NCBI RefSeq assembly: GCF_932276165.1
Contig: NC_063998.1
Coordinates: 198,501 to 262,500 of the forward strand
DNA from: Plutella xylostella
Lineage: Eukaryota; Arthropoda; Insecta; Lepidoptera; Plutellidae
Length of the DNA stretch: 64,000 bases
Direction: 5' to 3'
Below the pieces are notes generated by a model. It had not been told where the DNA came from. It did no database searches and saw nothing but the letters and a program-made list of their open reading frames with translations. Below are positions 24,766 to 36,880 of the stretch, in pieces. The number at the start of each line of letters is the position of its first letter. The stretch's first letter is position 1. The position numbers and the translations under genes are program-made.

Positions 24766-24907
24766 AGCTGCGTACAGACCGGCCCAACGAAGGCCAACGA
24801 ACGGGTTTCGTTGGCCTTCGTTGTTGCAATCTGCCCTGTATTAAGTATGATAAATATCCATCGTTGGGCGTTCGTTGGCCGTTCGTTGGGCCGGTCTGTA
24901 CGCGGCT
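24766..24907. mobile_element. Palindromic PIF/Harbinger-type MITE, 142 bp
   Basis: The TSD TTA lies at 24763-24765 and 24908-24910. The termini AGCTGCGTACAGACCGG and CCGGTCTGTACGCGGCT are inverted repeats that continue as GCCCAACGAAGGCC / GGCCGTTCGTTGGGC. A 3-bp TWA duplication is characteristic of PIF/Harbinger (Tourist) elements. There is no coding capacity. Confidence 0.75.
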
Positions 24908-24910
24908 TTA

Positions 24911-27900
24911 GTAAATATACATACCTACATACGTTAAACTTATCCAGAATATCCATTACTCCACAGAACATAGCACTTTTACCAGAAACAGATTTATTTC
25001 CCATCGTCACAGTATATATCTGCATAACACATGGTGGAAAGGCACCTAACCTCACTCTATATAATAATAATAAAATAAAGGATTGGCACAAATTCATTTA
25101 AGTACCTATATTCTGTGACATTCATACTTGAGAGGATTGTGATAGCAGTGTAAGATTAAGTAAAGTCTCAGGAATTATTTCGAGCTTATTATGTGGACCT
25201 ACTCTAGCCGAGTCCTAGCTCATTGGCCAAGGTACATTAAAATCGATTACGCCTTGAGTGTATCTGTTGTGGTTAGTGTTCGAAACTCGAGATTTGATGT
25301 TTTACCCAGTTTGAAAGTTAAGATTCGATGATGTTCCGAGAAACTTTCGCTTCATCTACCGAAGTAATATTGTAGGAGTGGCCCTCAAGAAATAACGTAA
25401 CATGTTTATAAGGAAACATGCTCGAGTATCATGTAAGTACGTTGTTATTTTTAGATAGAATATAGGGATTAGATTATGATAAAATATCATGTTTATTTTT
25501 ATTACAATTTTATCCATAAATTGACATTTACAAATGTATACCTTATCACTTATAAGCGCGAAAAAGTGCATTAACTATAAAATGGTGATCTGAGTGTACA
25601 GTTATTTCTATTGCAAACCAAAGCAAATAATTACACGTAACAATTTTTCACCTGGCCATAAACAAAAATACCTAAATGTCCACTTTACCCGCAACATGTC
25701 TTGTGCTTAGCGCCCGGAGTACACAGCACAGTACATTAAACAATTGCTCGCGACTCGCGAGAGGGATGCGGCTTATCACTTTCCGCGGAGCGACGCATTT
25801 TAAAACACTCTTATGGATGGGTTTCTTTCACCTTTATGATAGTTTTTCTTGCAAGTCTTCTTCTTAGTGTGTCAGTCACTAGAATTACAGACTAGGGTTT
25901 GCCTGGATATAATAAGGCATACATTATAAGGTGATGCTGTTGCTAAGGCGAGCGTGTCCTGTAATTAACATTTTGTATATTAATATTATAATATAATAAT
26001 ACTAAGGCATTCGGCTTCAGCAAAGCTGTAGGTAAACCTAATATAATTTTGTGTTACAATAATAATTAATGTTTAATGGAGTAGAACTGTTCATTCTCAT
26101 TAGCTCGCTACATTTCGGTAATGGTCACATGGTCATTCCAGCACACACATCATCACCTCACAGATCCTATGTTTCGGACAACTACTTACTCAAATTTGAG
26201 AAGCTTTAAAAATAAATCAAAAGTATTTTTACATTCTGAAATTTGTAGTACATGCATTTCAATTTCAAGTGGATTTAAAAGGTTTTAAATAAATTGAAAT
26301 GATATGCTAGGAAAACTTTACTTCACGGAACTCTGCAGTCTCCAAAGTTTTTTGATCCATTATAAGATAATATATGAAAAAAGCACCACATATTGATGAA
26401 AAATTCTGCAGCATGAGAAGTTTTAAGAGTATATTTAATATTTATTTATATTGGTCATAAGCAAAGTTCATAAATTTTAGTTTAAGTCTATTGAATTATC
26501 CCAGTGCTCTTTATAAGAAAGTACATATTTATTACATATTTGGAATAGGTACCTATTTAATAGATTAAAGTTGGAAGTTATTTAAAGATTAGATAAAGAT
26601 ATATAGGTATAAATCAGGGTAAACATCTTTGCCTCATATGTCATATTTGTTAGGCGTTTCACAACGCGGATTCCGATGTACCCTCGGTTTCTTGCTAGAG
26701 TTCCATCCTTGCTTAGTGACATAGAACGCAGACTCGGGTTGTGACATAGCTAATGTGGCCAGAGTGACAGCCGCCCTCGTGCACCCTGCAGATAGGAGGC
26801 TCCTTGTTGCAATATTGGCAAGACGACGACGTGGCGTCAAGCTGAGGATTAATGTGAGGGGTGAGGATCTGAGGATTGACTTAGGAGTATGTCCTGACTT
26901 GTGAGATTTGGTAAAGTGGTCCTGGCGGTGTTAAACGATTAACATTCACAACACAGGTTATATATTATAAAATTATGAGCTAATTTAATTAATTCAATGT
27001 CTGTGGCATGGAAACATTATTAACCAAGTTTTCATGAGAATGTACATAGCTAAGCTAGCTCAATCGCGGCTAACCGAACATTCGCTCCAACCACAACACC
27101 TGACAGTAGCAGTGTTCAGCGAAAATGACATCGATATAAACCAAAAAAATCGCTGAAAGCGGAGCAATACGCAGAGCAATTAAACGAAGCAGTTTTATCG
27201 AGACAGTGAGCAGCAGTACAATTGGAATCAGGACATTTTACCACTAAAATGGAACAGAGAGTATTGCCTCGTCCGCACCCCGCCCGGGCCGGTCCGTGGT
27301 TCCTCGTACGTAATATCCGTCTGACCATACGTAGAAAACCGTAGCTTGATCCTTTTGTATTCGTTTAATGATACAGATTACATATTTTTAATTCTTCTTC
27401 TAAATGAGTAGGCATCATATCAAAATTTTGAATACTGCCTACTGATTTTGAAAAAGGAGAATTCCACTGCATCTTGTAGACTTTAAGAGCTATAGGTAAA
27501 TTTATTCAGTTTGCGAATACTATACGGCCAAGAAGACTTTTATGATCTGGAATAAATTACCTAATTTCTGATAAGATTCTTTTAGATTTACATACCGATT
27601 TCTTTTTCCGCTTCAAAATGTTGTTTCTTCTATTCATAGTGACAAACCTTGTATAAAAAACCTTCCCTAGTGCTGTAACAACCAATTTTGCGTCTCAAAG
27701 AAGTGGTTCGGTGGTACGGTGGTTTTCATATCCAGAGTTATAAATAGTGGCGTTTCGTCGTCGCGTCGCGGCGTCACGTGCGTCCGTTACTGCACAAGTT
27801 GCGTCGCGTCGCGGCTGCAAGCTATTGTGCCCCGCCCGCAAACACCACCTGTATACTGCAGAACCACGTGAGATGACCAATGTGCAGAAGATAGTGTTTA

Positions 27901-29477
27901 GGTCCCCTTAGAGGTGCGGTGAGAGGAGCGGGAGGAATTTGTAATATTCGCGGGACAGAATCGGTCTATTGTTGACAGTTGTTTGTCATTTATCCCGGAA
28001 TTCCCGAGGGAAAACTTTATAAAGCCGAAACGGAGCTCGCGGGCAACGGCATGGTCGTTTATGAATGCAAATGCAACATACGGAAATGACCGCCACGTGT
28101 TCTTCTTTCATGATCCGATGTGTACATACCGGTACACATACTAATTACTACTAACACCGGAACAAACTTTCATACTTAGGTACTTTTTATTATTTTAAAT
28201 AACGGATGATACTCTTTTACGGAAAAAACGACTGGGCCAGTGATTTTGTCGCGGAATCTTTTTAAGGCAATACATCTAGACTAGAGACGGCGGCTTTGTC
28301 CGCTAACAACTGTCTTACATACAAGTATTTGAAAGTTACACAATATTTCCAGATAACAAATTGGATAATTAATAAAGTACCCGAAGCAAAATTGTAGTAC
28401 CTACTTACCTATTATTTCTAAAAGGCATTTTATTAAAGACCGGTCTTTCCAGGTCCAGACCGTAGCAAACCACAAATTCCAATCCTGTTAACGCATCATT
28501 ATAATTTACCAATAACTTTCAACCAACATGAGTCGGGAGCTGAAAACTTTTAAAGTTTTGAGGAACTGAACTTGTCGGGGTCTCGAATAGTTGCGAAGCG
28601 GAGTATCTGATGAACTGTGCACCTACTTACACTCACTGGTCTTTGCAAGTACTGTGAGTTCCATTACGACACTCAATAAGTCTTATAATAAGTTAATATT
28701 AATAATTGATATAAATTAGGCACTGTATTCTATCGGGGTGTTTGGTGTCATTTCATTCATACTATTACGTACGATACAATTATATACAATTACTGCATAT
28801 GAAGAAATAGCAATGGAATAAGTGGAGTCTTAATTATTCCGGAATACATACATAGAAGTCCCTACTTTCAAAATCAAGGTATGGAGCCGATTGTACCTAG
28901 TTCTTGCTAGTCGTGAGCTACTTCAGTTGGAAATGATAAGTGTATCAGCGGGACACGGTGCGGGGTGGGGGGAGCGGGGCGGAGAAACCGTTGAAGTTTA
29001 AATAATTCATTGAAGGAGTTAACAGCTCTATATGTATTTTACATAGTTATAAACCTAAATACTCTGAATGAGGACGCACACTCAGTTGGACATGAATTTA
29101 CTCCATATCCGAAGACCAAGGCCAGGTTCTCTAGGTAAGTCCGTTGGACAGCAATGTTGACAATAACATCATAAAAAAAACTTAATTTGGATACGAACAA
29201 ATCCAAACAGGTCCAAGTGGGTAAATCTTGAAACTCCAGATACCCCTTTATTTGAGTAGTGAGTGGGTCCTCGCAAACACACGCAACTTCACCCGACTGC
29301 GAGCCACTTGGAGCTAACTTCATACCCTTCAGTCGCGTACACATCCGATATACCACCTGGACATATTCTGCTAGTCAACCATAGTTCAGTGAGATGCCGT
29401 CGTCGTCGTCATGTTCAGGCGACTTATTGGCCCTTCGGTCGTTATAGAAACCGATATTTTGTATCGATCGATCGACT
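24911..29477. other. Intergenic DNA without a supported gene
   Basis: I see no gene with motifs or splice structure. Notable pieces are a GC-rich block at 27720-27870 with TATAAATA (27739-27746) and two CACGTG E-boxes, a Helitron-like fragment at 27988-28050 and a G-rich patch near 28950. ORFs at 26634-26840 and 27116-27328 (minus) have no recognisable domain. Confidence 0.35.
27988..28050 (+). repeat. Helitron-like 3' fragment
   Basis: The segment TTTATCCCGGAATTCCCGAGGG...CGCGGGCAACGGC parallels TTTTATCCCGGGATTCCCACGGG...CGCGGGAACAGC at 50568-50628. It is a diverged copy without the 5' part. Confidence 0.5.
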
Positions 29478-29545
29478 CATCATCATCATCATCACGACCC
29501 ATCACGACCTTACTGCTGAGGCGAATTAAGGGTTTTGGGCCAAGT
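29478..29545 (+). repeat. Old LINE-tail fragment with (ATC)n
   Basis: ATCATCATCATCATC is followed by ACGACCCATCACGACCTTACTGCTGAGGCG, a diverged form of the CATCACGTCCCCACTGCTGGG family at 2340 and 48990. The younger RTE copy at 29557 inserted just beside it. Confidence 0.5.
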
Positions 29546-29556
29546 CATACATAAAT

Positions 29557-30005
29557 CCATTCATCGTGAAGTCCGTATTGCTCTTTGGTTGCGAAACGTG
29601 GAGAGTGACGAAAGGGCTGACGAACAAACTGCAAGTGTTCGTCAATATGTCCCTCAGGTCGATCCTACGCGTTTTCTGGCCGAAGACAATACGTAACGAA
29701 GATCTGTGGAAGCTGTGCCGACAATCTCCCATCGGCAAGGAAATTGGGAAACGAAAGTGGAGATGGATTGGACACACTGTACGAAGAGGAGCTACGAATG
29801 CCGCAACTATAGCCTTTGACTGGAGGCCACCCAATGGCAAGCGCTCCCGGGGACGCCCTGTCCAAACATGGCGCCGAAGCGTCGAAAACGAGCTGCGAGC
29901 CGCTGGACTAAGCTGGAGTGAGGCCAAAAGTACAGCCGAAGATAGACGGAAGTGGCGGACGTTAGTGGAGACCCTCTGCACCTCTGGGGTGCCATAGGAC
30001 TGCAA
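29557..30005 (+). mobile_element. 5'-truncated RTE-like LINE, 449 bp
   Basis: A perfect 11-bp TSD, CATACATAAAT, lies at 29546-29556 and 30006-30016. The insert holds only the last part of the LINE ORF and a very short 3' end (AGGACTGCAA). Confidence 0.85.
29566..29997 (+). pseudogene. C-terminal fragment of RTE-like LINE ORF
   Basis: An uninterrupted frame of 143 codons begins KSVLLFGCETWRVTK, passes KRKWRWIGHTVRRG and GRPVQTWRRSVENEL and ends CTSGVP. It aligns by eye over its whole length with 47818-48247. It is the post-RT region only; all catalytic residues are absent. The open frame argues for recent insertion. Confidence 0.8.
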
Positions 30006-30016
30006 CATACATAAAT

Positions 30017-31641
30017 AAAATAAATAGTTAAAATGCTTATGCTTAAGTATATTATTATTTAGCAGACTAAGTTTCAGTAGTTAGTCTCACATCAACTCAC
30101 TGAAGCCGAGGCACCCTTCACTGAAGACTGAAACTTTAAATTGAAATCAAAAGTATTTACAACTTGAAAGAAAACCTTCAGTCATTCATTCAACGTGAAC
30201 AGGATTCCTGTGTATAGGTGTAAGTTGTAGAGACGGTTCCAGATTCATTTATTTCAAAGTAGAGTTTTACTACTTCTTTTTGAATTACAAAAAAATATAG
30301 AAGTGATACTACGATGACTTTGGAAAAAAGGCAATGAGACATTCAAAATACACTATAATATGCAACCATTTTAGCATACTAACGATAACATACCTAGATA
30401 ATCTTAATCTAGCCAACAGACACCTACTACTGCCACAGCGCAAACGCAAATGAATAGTCTGTTTCCAACAATACCCGGGTATTCTCATCGCGATAGCATT
30501 AGGCGAGCTGCGAGCGAGCAACACTGCATTTAGCTCCGTACATTTTAATATTCGTGTCGGCGCCAACTAGCGGCGAAATAGCAACACTCAATAATGTAAA
30601 TGACAATTTTAATCGCCCCATTTAATTTTATTTGCCTTATCGGGCTTTTACAGTACTCGTTTTCATTACTCTGCGCGGAAAACCGTTTAAAAAGCAGCAT
30701 AATATAACGGTTATTCAGTAACGGCTACATTTATATTAGAAGAGATAATTCTGTTATTATTATTGGAGATATTGTTCTGTAATAAATACAACGAGCTCTC
30801 TGCCTCAGAGACGGATGTAGCTGTTGTTCGGAGAAAAATAAAGATATTCTGTTATTGTAAATAACTGTATCTTTCCGTCTAGAATATTTTATTATTTCTC
30901 GGTTGGACAAGGAAGATAAAAAAGTATAAGCACATACCTAGATAACCATAAAACTTGTATATAATATTATTTTACTTTCTTCAGGGAATACAGAGTTTAC
31001 TTTATCTATTATCATCATCATCATTAGAAGCCCGTACTCCTCATTGCTGGACCTCTAGTGCCTCTCTTCAAGATCGCCTTAAAACTCTATCAACGGCCTT
31101 CCTCAACCTGCCTGCACTACCTAGCCTGGGGCTCCCTTGACCTACCTTGTATCTCTACCGTAATAACGTTTGATCAAGGAAATTATCATCTTTACAAAAT
31201 CCGCACGTAAATGATATCATACCTATGCGGTAACTACGTGTGTAATACCTTTATATAATTCAGCCTAAGTGGCCTCATATCTTGAAAAAATAGCTTAATT
31301 ATTCCAGCTGAAATACTAAAATATTTCCTTTTAAGCTACCCCAAAACCGCATACCAAAGATGACCAAATTAAAAGCTTTTAAAATAAGACACGGCCATTA
31401 GCGTAACAGCAATGATTCTAATTTCAAAATGTGCTTTATGCCCGCGGCCGCCGCCGAGTCTGAATCCGCTATTGCAACTAATTAAAACTTTACTTTAATC
31501 CGAGATTCCCATTATAGGGACTTTTGGAAGTGGTGTCGGCTCGCGGGGCCACGCAACAGTGTAGGCGACACGTGAGCTGTATGTAACCCTTGCTATAATC
31601 ATAACCTAACCAACGTTGAAAACCTCCGATATCCAACACTA
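30017..31641. other. Intergenic DNA without a supported gene
   Basis: The stretch is AT-rich with short ORFs lacking domains. A CATCATCATCATT patch at 31015-31026 followed by TGCTGGACC-type sequence is probably another old LINE tail. Confidence 0.35.
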
Positions 31642-32001
31642 TACAGAGCGTTTCACCGAATAAGACATCTGTCAAAACCATTATTACATTCGAATAAAGG
31701 TCTTCGCACATTATAACAACTCAACGGCGACTCGACTCTATTCTAGACATTGATATTTAAGCCCTGTGTCATATCTTCAAGGTTTAATTTCAAAAATTAT
31801 TATAAGGTAGTGTACAACGAGTGGCCTACGCATAGTACACTAAATGTCATTTTTTGAAATTAAACCTTGAAGATAAATGACACAGGGCTTAAATATCAAT
31901 GTCTAGCATAGAGTCGAGTCGCCGTTGAGTTGTTACAATGTGCGAAGACCATAAGGGTACTTTTTGTTTGTGTCAGATGTCTTATTTGATGAAACGCTGT
32001 A
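31642..32001. mobile_element. 360-bp foldback MITE, probably Tc1/mariner-type
   Basis: The ends TACAGAGCGTTTCACCGAATAA and its inverted partner near 31980-32001 are flanked by TA on both sides. Inner arms match even better: ATTGATATTTAAGCCCTGTG at 31749-31768 has its inverse at 31885-31904, and CAACTCAACGGCGACTCGACTC has its inverse near 31913-31935. Arms of about 170 bp leave a central spacer of some 40 bp. TA duplication plus TACAG-type ends suggest a Tc1/mariner-derived element. Confidence 0.65.
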
Positions 32002-32170
32002 TATAAGTCGCATAACTTTTAACGGCTTAGCCGATTTTAATACAATATGGCTAAGAACAATCCGAGTTGAAAGTCGAAAATCTGATACAGCCGTTTGGGA
32101 GTTACGCTACCACAGACATATACAGTGACACGTTGAATTTAAAACTTATTTTGACACCCCTCTTTTTTTT
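32002..32170 (+). repeat. Dispersed repeat fragment
   Basis: GGCTAAGAACAATCCGAGTTG through CGTTTGGGAGTTACGCTACC and ACACCCCTCTTTTTT is recalled as part of a common lepidopteran dispersed repeat. No second copy is in this window, so the call rests on recalled similarity. Confidence 0.35.
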
Positions 32171-35100
32171 CCGAAGTTTATTAAAAAGTAGCCCGTCTAT
32201 TTCCTAGCCACAGTACAGCAGGTTAGTATGCACACAACACACGTCTATTTGTGTCTGTAGCGAGTGGGTACGTACTTACATAATGTAACTGCTGTGGGGT
32301 TGATGTGTCCACATTTTAAGTTGGTCTTTTACTTAAGTATTTTTTAAAAACTTCGTACTTAAGATGTCATGCTAAATTAGTATATTACAGATAGTGTAAA
32401 TTAGTAGGTATGTACCTTACGATAAGTTTCAGCCAGGAGTAGAAAGTATATAGGAAGTAGGTAAGTAAAGTCTAGATACGTGACATGACAAGTAATATGG
32501 CAATGAATAAAAGGCTTGGCTGCCAAAGTACCTACTAACTTTGGCAAAATGACACCAACCACCAAACAACAGGACCAAGTAAGTAACTAAAAACCACTTT
32601 AACTTAACTTTATTCTTAAGAAACTTGTTGTACATCAACTGCAGTTGACTGCACAGTGGTGTGTTTATGTTCAAGTGTAGACATACGGACATATCGCAGG
32701 ATTACCTCCGTAGCTTTGTGAGGCAAGTCCCGTTCGTTACCATTGTGGGGACTTTACTTGTGACAGTAGACTGTAGTATGAAATGAACGTATTATTACGA
32801 GTAGGTGTGATATTATTTTGTTGAAAATCATGCCAAAGCCTTGTTTGTTTTGCAGATATTAATGATTAAATATCGAGTGAGAAGGCAGGGCAAGGGAAAT
32901 ACTTCAGTATTTGATAAGCTATTGACTGATTACTTAAGTAAAATGATGTAAGGATGTGGTATGATTTCGTCTGCGTATAGAAGCGCGATGCCTAGCTCGG
33001 CTAATTTTCCGACTGATCAGTCAACAAACTTACCTATTCAGTTCTTGACAAACTCCACATATTATCAATGTGTTAAAAATATAATTATTCTAAGAATAAC
33101 GCTTACAAAGGAGGAAGGTTTTTCCAGCGAGCTTCGCTACGCCCGCCCTTCAAGATTTTCCCGTAAGAAATTTTACCTTAGGAAACTGTATGTATAAATA
33201 GATACAAAGATAGATATATAAATATAGTAGGTAGTCTTATATAAAGTTTGTGTTATTCAGATGTTCATTAACTGTATTACTGAACAGAATATCACAAATC
33301 ATACGATTGTGTCGATTTGTGAACACCCTGTATGTCGCCCTCTCCGGGCGCGTCACTTGTAGCCCGTGAGAATCGCTCTGAGAAGAATTCAAATAAAACT
33401 CAACTTAGATAGGTACAATAGGTACATCGACTTTTGTCGTCATCGTCGGGTAAATGGCCGGCACTAACTGTAGCGCTGATTCGCTGCGCTAATACAACTT
33501 TTATTCACTCTATTTCAGAGTTCCGTAACAAAAAAGCGAAAAAAGAAGATTTTACTACATTTATGAGTCTACGGCAATGAAATGTAGGATCGTCCGAGCT
33601 TATTAATTACTCTCCAGTAAAGCAATTCTAAAAATAATATTTAATAATTGTAAAAATTAGTTACAAGAAACGTTAAACAAGATCAATTGATCATCATTTT
33701 AATTCATACAAGTTTATAAAACTTGTAGTATGATGCTACGGAACCCTCAGCGTGTCAACCTGCTCACCCTTGCCCGTTTTTATGTAGACCTTTCAATTGT
33801 ATTGTTATAGTCTGTAGGCACGACGCTTCTAAAACAATTCGCTAAACTACGAATAGGACCGTGCGATTGTGCGATAGACGGAGCGAATTCCAGTTGCAAT
33901 TTCAAAAGAAATTTCCCAAGTACCTAACTGAATTGGGGGAGAATAAACAGTGAAATTGAGGCTCTCGGATACTTTATTATCATTCGTTTCCAATTATGAT
34001 CCCTTTGAAACAATGTTGGTATTCAGCGCTGTGCCCCGCCGCCGCCGCCGCCGCCGCCGCGTCCTCAAGGCTGCTTAGACGACTTTGTTGAGTTTCTTGC
34101 ATTCAGAGATTTCATTTTGTAATGGCCAAATTTGGCCAGCAATGGAATATAACGAGTGTTTTCAATTCATTTAACTTAATTTTACTTATTAATAGAAAAG
34201 CAACAACTTTTACATTTTGATATACATTATAGGTAGGGTTATATACCTAATTTGTAGCCAATTACAGGTTTTCAGGTTGAAAACATTTCCCAAACACTTA
34301 TCCTAATCAAACATCCTCTGGTTAAATAAATTATGGTAATTTGTTGACAACAGCGCGTTTCAATTTGGATTAATTAAGACCCTTCGAAAACTTTTTAAAC
34401 ACAACGTTTCGACTGAAAGGATTACACTTTCAAACTCCGCCCTTTCACAAAGTGGACGAATTTCACTCAAAATAATAAGTACCTAGATGTTTTTACAATG
34501 AATCTTCGAACAAAATGGTTGTTATAAGATTGGCAGTATTCATGTTGTTATCATAGTTGTAAAAACAATTTAAAAAATTAATTTAATGTCAAAATCCTAC
34601 ACAAGCAAGCCGACTCGGGCCATAGTTGTGGTGCCAGAGACCCTCAGTCAATCTTGGTTAAGTACAACAATAGACATGGTAAGTATTTACCTACTTAATT
34701 ACTTAACTGAAAACATTAAAACTTCCTGGCACCTAAACTACTTTTACAACAACCTGTACAAGGATAATTTGTTGCTAACAGTCATGTAAATCGAAAAAGA
34801 CAAAACATTAAAATACTTCAATCATAACAAGATCATTTCAATTCCCAGAATAGTGGAGCTGAACTTATTAAGACAGAATTAATAAAATCTCAGAAAGGAA
34901 ATTCAATTAGTTTATTTATTTTTTAAATATTCAATTTCAAATTGTCGAAGAATTCCCTCGGCAGTGGATCTCTTCAGGGTAACGCGGGACTGATTGAGCC
35001 ACTTCCCAGTATCGTGTTTCGGATTATTGTTACTGAAAACTCTTCAAAGAGAATATTATTTGTTTGTCATTTTCAGCTTCCCTGTACCTACGTTAAAACG

Positions 35101-35244
35101 TTCTTTTATGAATAACACGTGTTTCACAAAAATAATAGTACCTATGTAAAGAGCTATAATTATGTAGTCCGACATCGCAATGCTAACTTTGCAATGGAAG
35201 CAAGTGACGACGCCAAACAAAAATGATTAGGGCAATCCAAATCA
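32171..35244. other. Intergenic DNA without a supported gene
   Basis: I see nothing beyond AT-rich sequence, domain-less short ORFs and the (GCC)n run at 34038-34060. Confidence 0.35.
34038..34060. repeat. (GCC)n microsatellite
   Basis: Nearly eight perfect GCC units lie in AT-rich surroundings. No flanking ORF makes a proline or alanine tract of it. Confidence 0.8.
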
Positions 35245-36880
35245 TAATTTATCATGGAAGTAATAATACAACAGGAATGCGCACTGCACCAAAAAAACGA
35301 GCCGACAAAGATAGTCAGCACGGAGCCCTCCATCTCTTTCTATTTTTGGTGACCATAATTTTAGGTAATTCATGAGACATCACTTCTAATCTATCATGTC
35401 GCGAATAGGTGTCGATGGTCTCAAAGTCACCTATTATTCGAATAATTCGATTGCAATGTAGGTGCGAATGTATTTTGGTGATATGACAATTAAATAAACA
35501 AATGGGGTGAAGATAAAATTTTTATAGATATGTTGTTGCAGCGCAAACTGCAATGTAATATTGATATGTTATTTTTCCATATCAATTAGATATTCCCAAG
35601 GTTTGAACTACAACAGGTTGTTGTAGCAATCTGTCTTTTTACCAAATTCTACTAAGATGGACTGGTTTTAATTAAAGAGTTAGGATTGACGTAAATAATA
35701 AGATGAGCGAAATCAAACAAAACACATTTTTATAATAAGTATAATGATGATGATGATGTCCTCTTCGTCGTATCCGACAACAGCGACTCTTGCTACACTC
35801 TGTTATGTGCTCTTATGTGGCTGGCAAGTCCGAACTTCGTCTTGAACACCCTGTCACACTGAGCACAGTAGACTGTCCCATCCGGTTGTATGTATAGTTG
35901 TAGGAGGGCTTAGGGCGTGTCTTTCGAGAGTGGCGTTTCACGTCAAGGTCTTGAAGTCGAGACTTTTCAAAATTTTCTAAGCCTTTGTGGACAGAATTAT
36001 AAGTATAATACAATGTATTTATTGGATTGTATTTCATTAGAAGGAAAGCTGAAATTTGGGAAAATATAATTTTAAGTAAATAAAATTAAGTTGGGTGTAG
36101 TGTTGACAAGAAAGTGTCAAACATGTTTACTCTGTGGGTGTTCCGTTTACTTTACATAGTCTAGTTGATGAAAATCATAAGATTTCAAAAAAAATATCTC
36201 AACCTAAGTGCTTCCGCCGGTTTTAAGCTTGATAAATTATCTTATAATACTCATATCTATCACCAAAAAAATCAACAGCTCATAACCCTTTACCAGCTTT
36301 ATAAGATAACAGCCACAATAATACCTAATGATACTTAGGTATAAAATAAAACAAAAAGTTGAATGAAACAGGTCCTAATTATGGAAAGTGATTTAAAAGT
36401 ACGAATGAATGGTCACCCTAACCATAACGTCTCTCAGAACAGTATAAACGTCATCCGTCATCTTGACAACTTCGGTCTTGTCGTAAAGTATTTAGAAAAA
36501 CTACCAATATTTTTTATGAAATAATTATTCATACAAATACCAAATATTTCATTAAAATTACATGTTTATAATGATTTATTATAAATTTGTTTTTGAAAAT
36601 GATATGATAAACAGTAGTCTATGAGTTAATTTAATATTTTTTTTGCATAGCTCTCTTCGTACAAAATCTACTAAAGTTTACACAACTAAATCCTGGCAAT
36701 TGTTAGAAAGAGAGGAAGGGCTCTGTGGTAACCCTCTCTATCGGCTCGCGGCCTCTTTCACTTCAAATATAAATCTTAAGGTGAATTCGTTAGGGCTATT
36801 TTTGTTTGCATCATTTTGGTGAGTCTGAGAGTGAGTGAGCATTCCTGTTGTATTACTACTTCCATGTAATTTATAATCTT
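35245..36880. repeat. Pair of diverged inverted repeat arms
   Basis: CATGGAAGTAATAATACAAC and following AGGAATGC at 35253-35281 are inverted with one mismatch at about 36841-36869. Further in, GAGCCCTCCATCTCTTTCT (35323-35341) matches the inverse of AGAAAGAGAGGAAGGGCTC (about 36705-36723). This is either one 1.6-kb element with long diverged arms or two copies of a repeat in opposite orientation. Confidence 0.5.
35735..36010 (-). pseudogene. LINE 3' fragment encoding a C2H2-type finger
   Basis: On the minus strand one frame reads YCAQCDRVFKTKFGLASHIR then AHNRV and a stop, a C-x2-C-x12-H-x3-H zinc finger, followed by an (ATC)n-type tail (ATGATGATGATGATG on the plus strand at 35745-35759). 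A single finger at the end of the ORF before a microsatellite tail is known in several LINE polyproteins. Sequence upstream of the finger has no clear RT motif, so the copy is short. A decayed host zinc-finger exon is the alternative. Confidence 0.45.
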
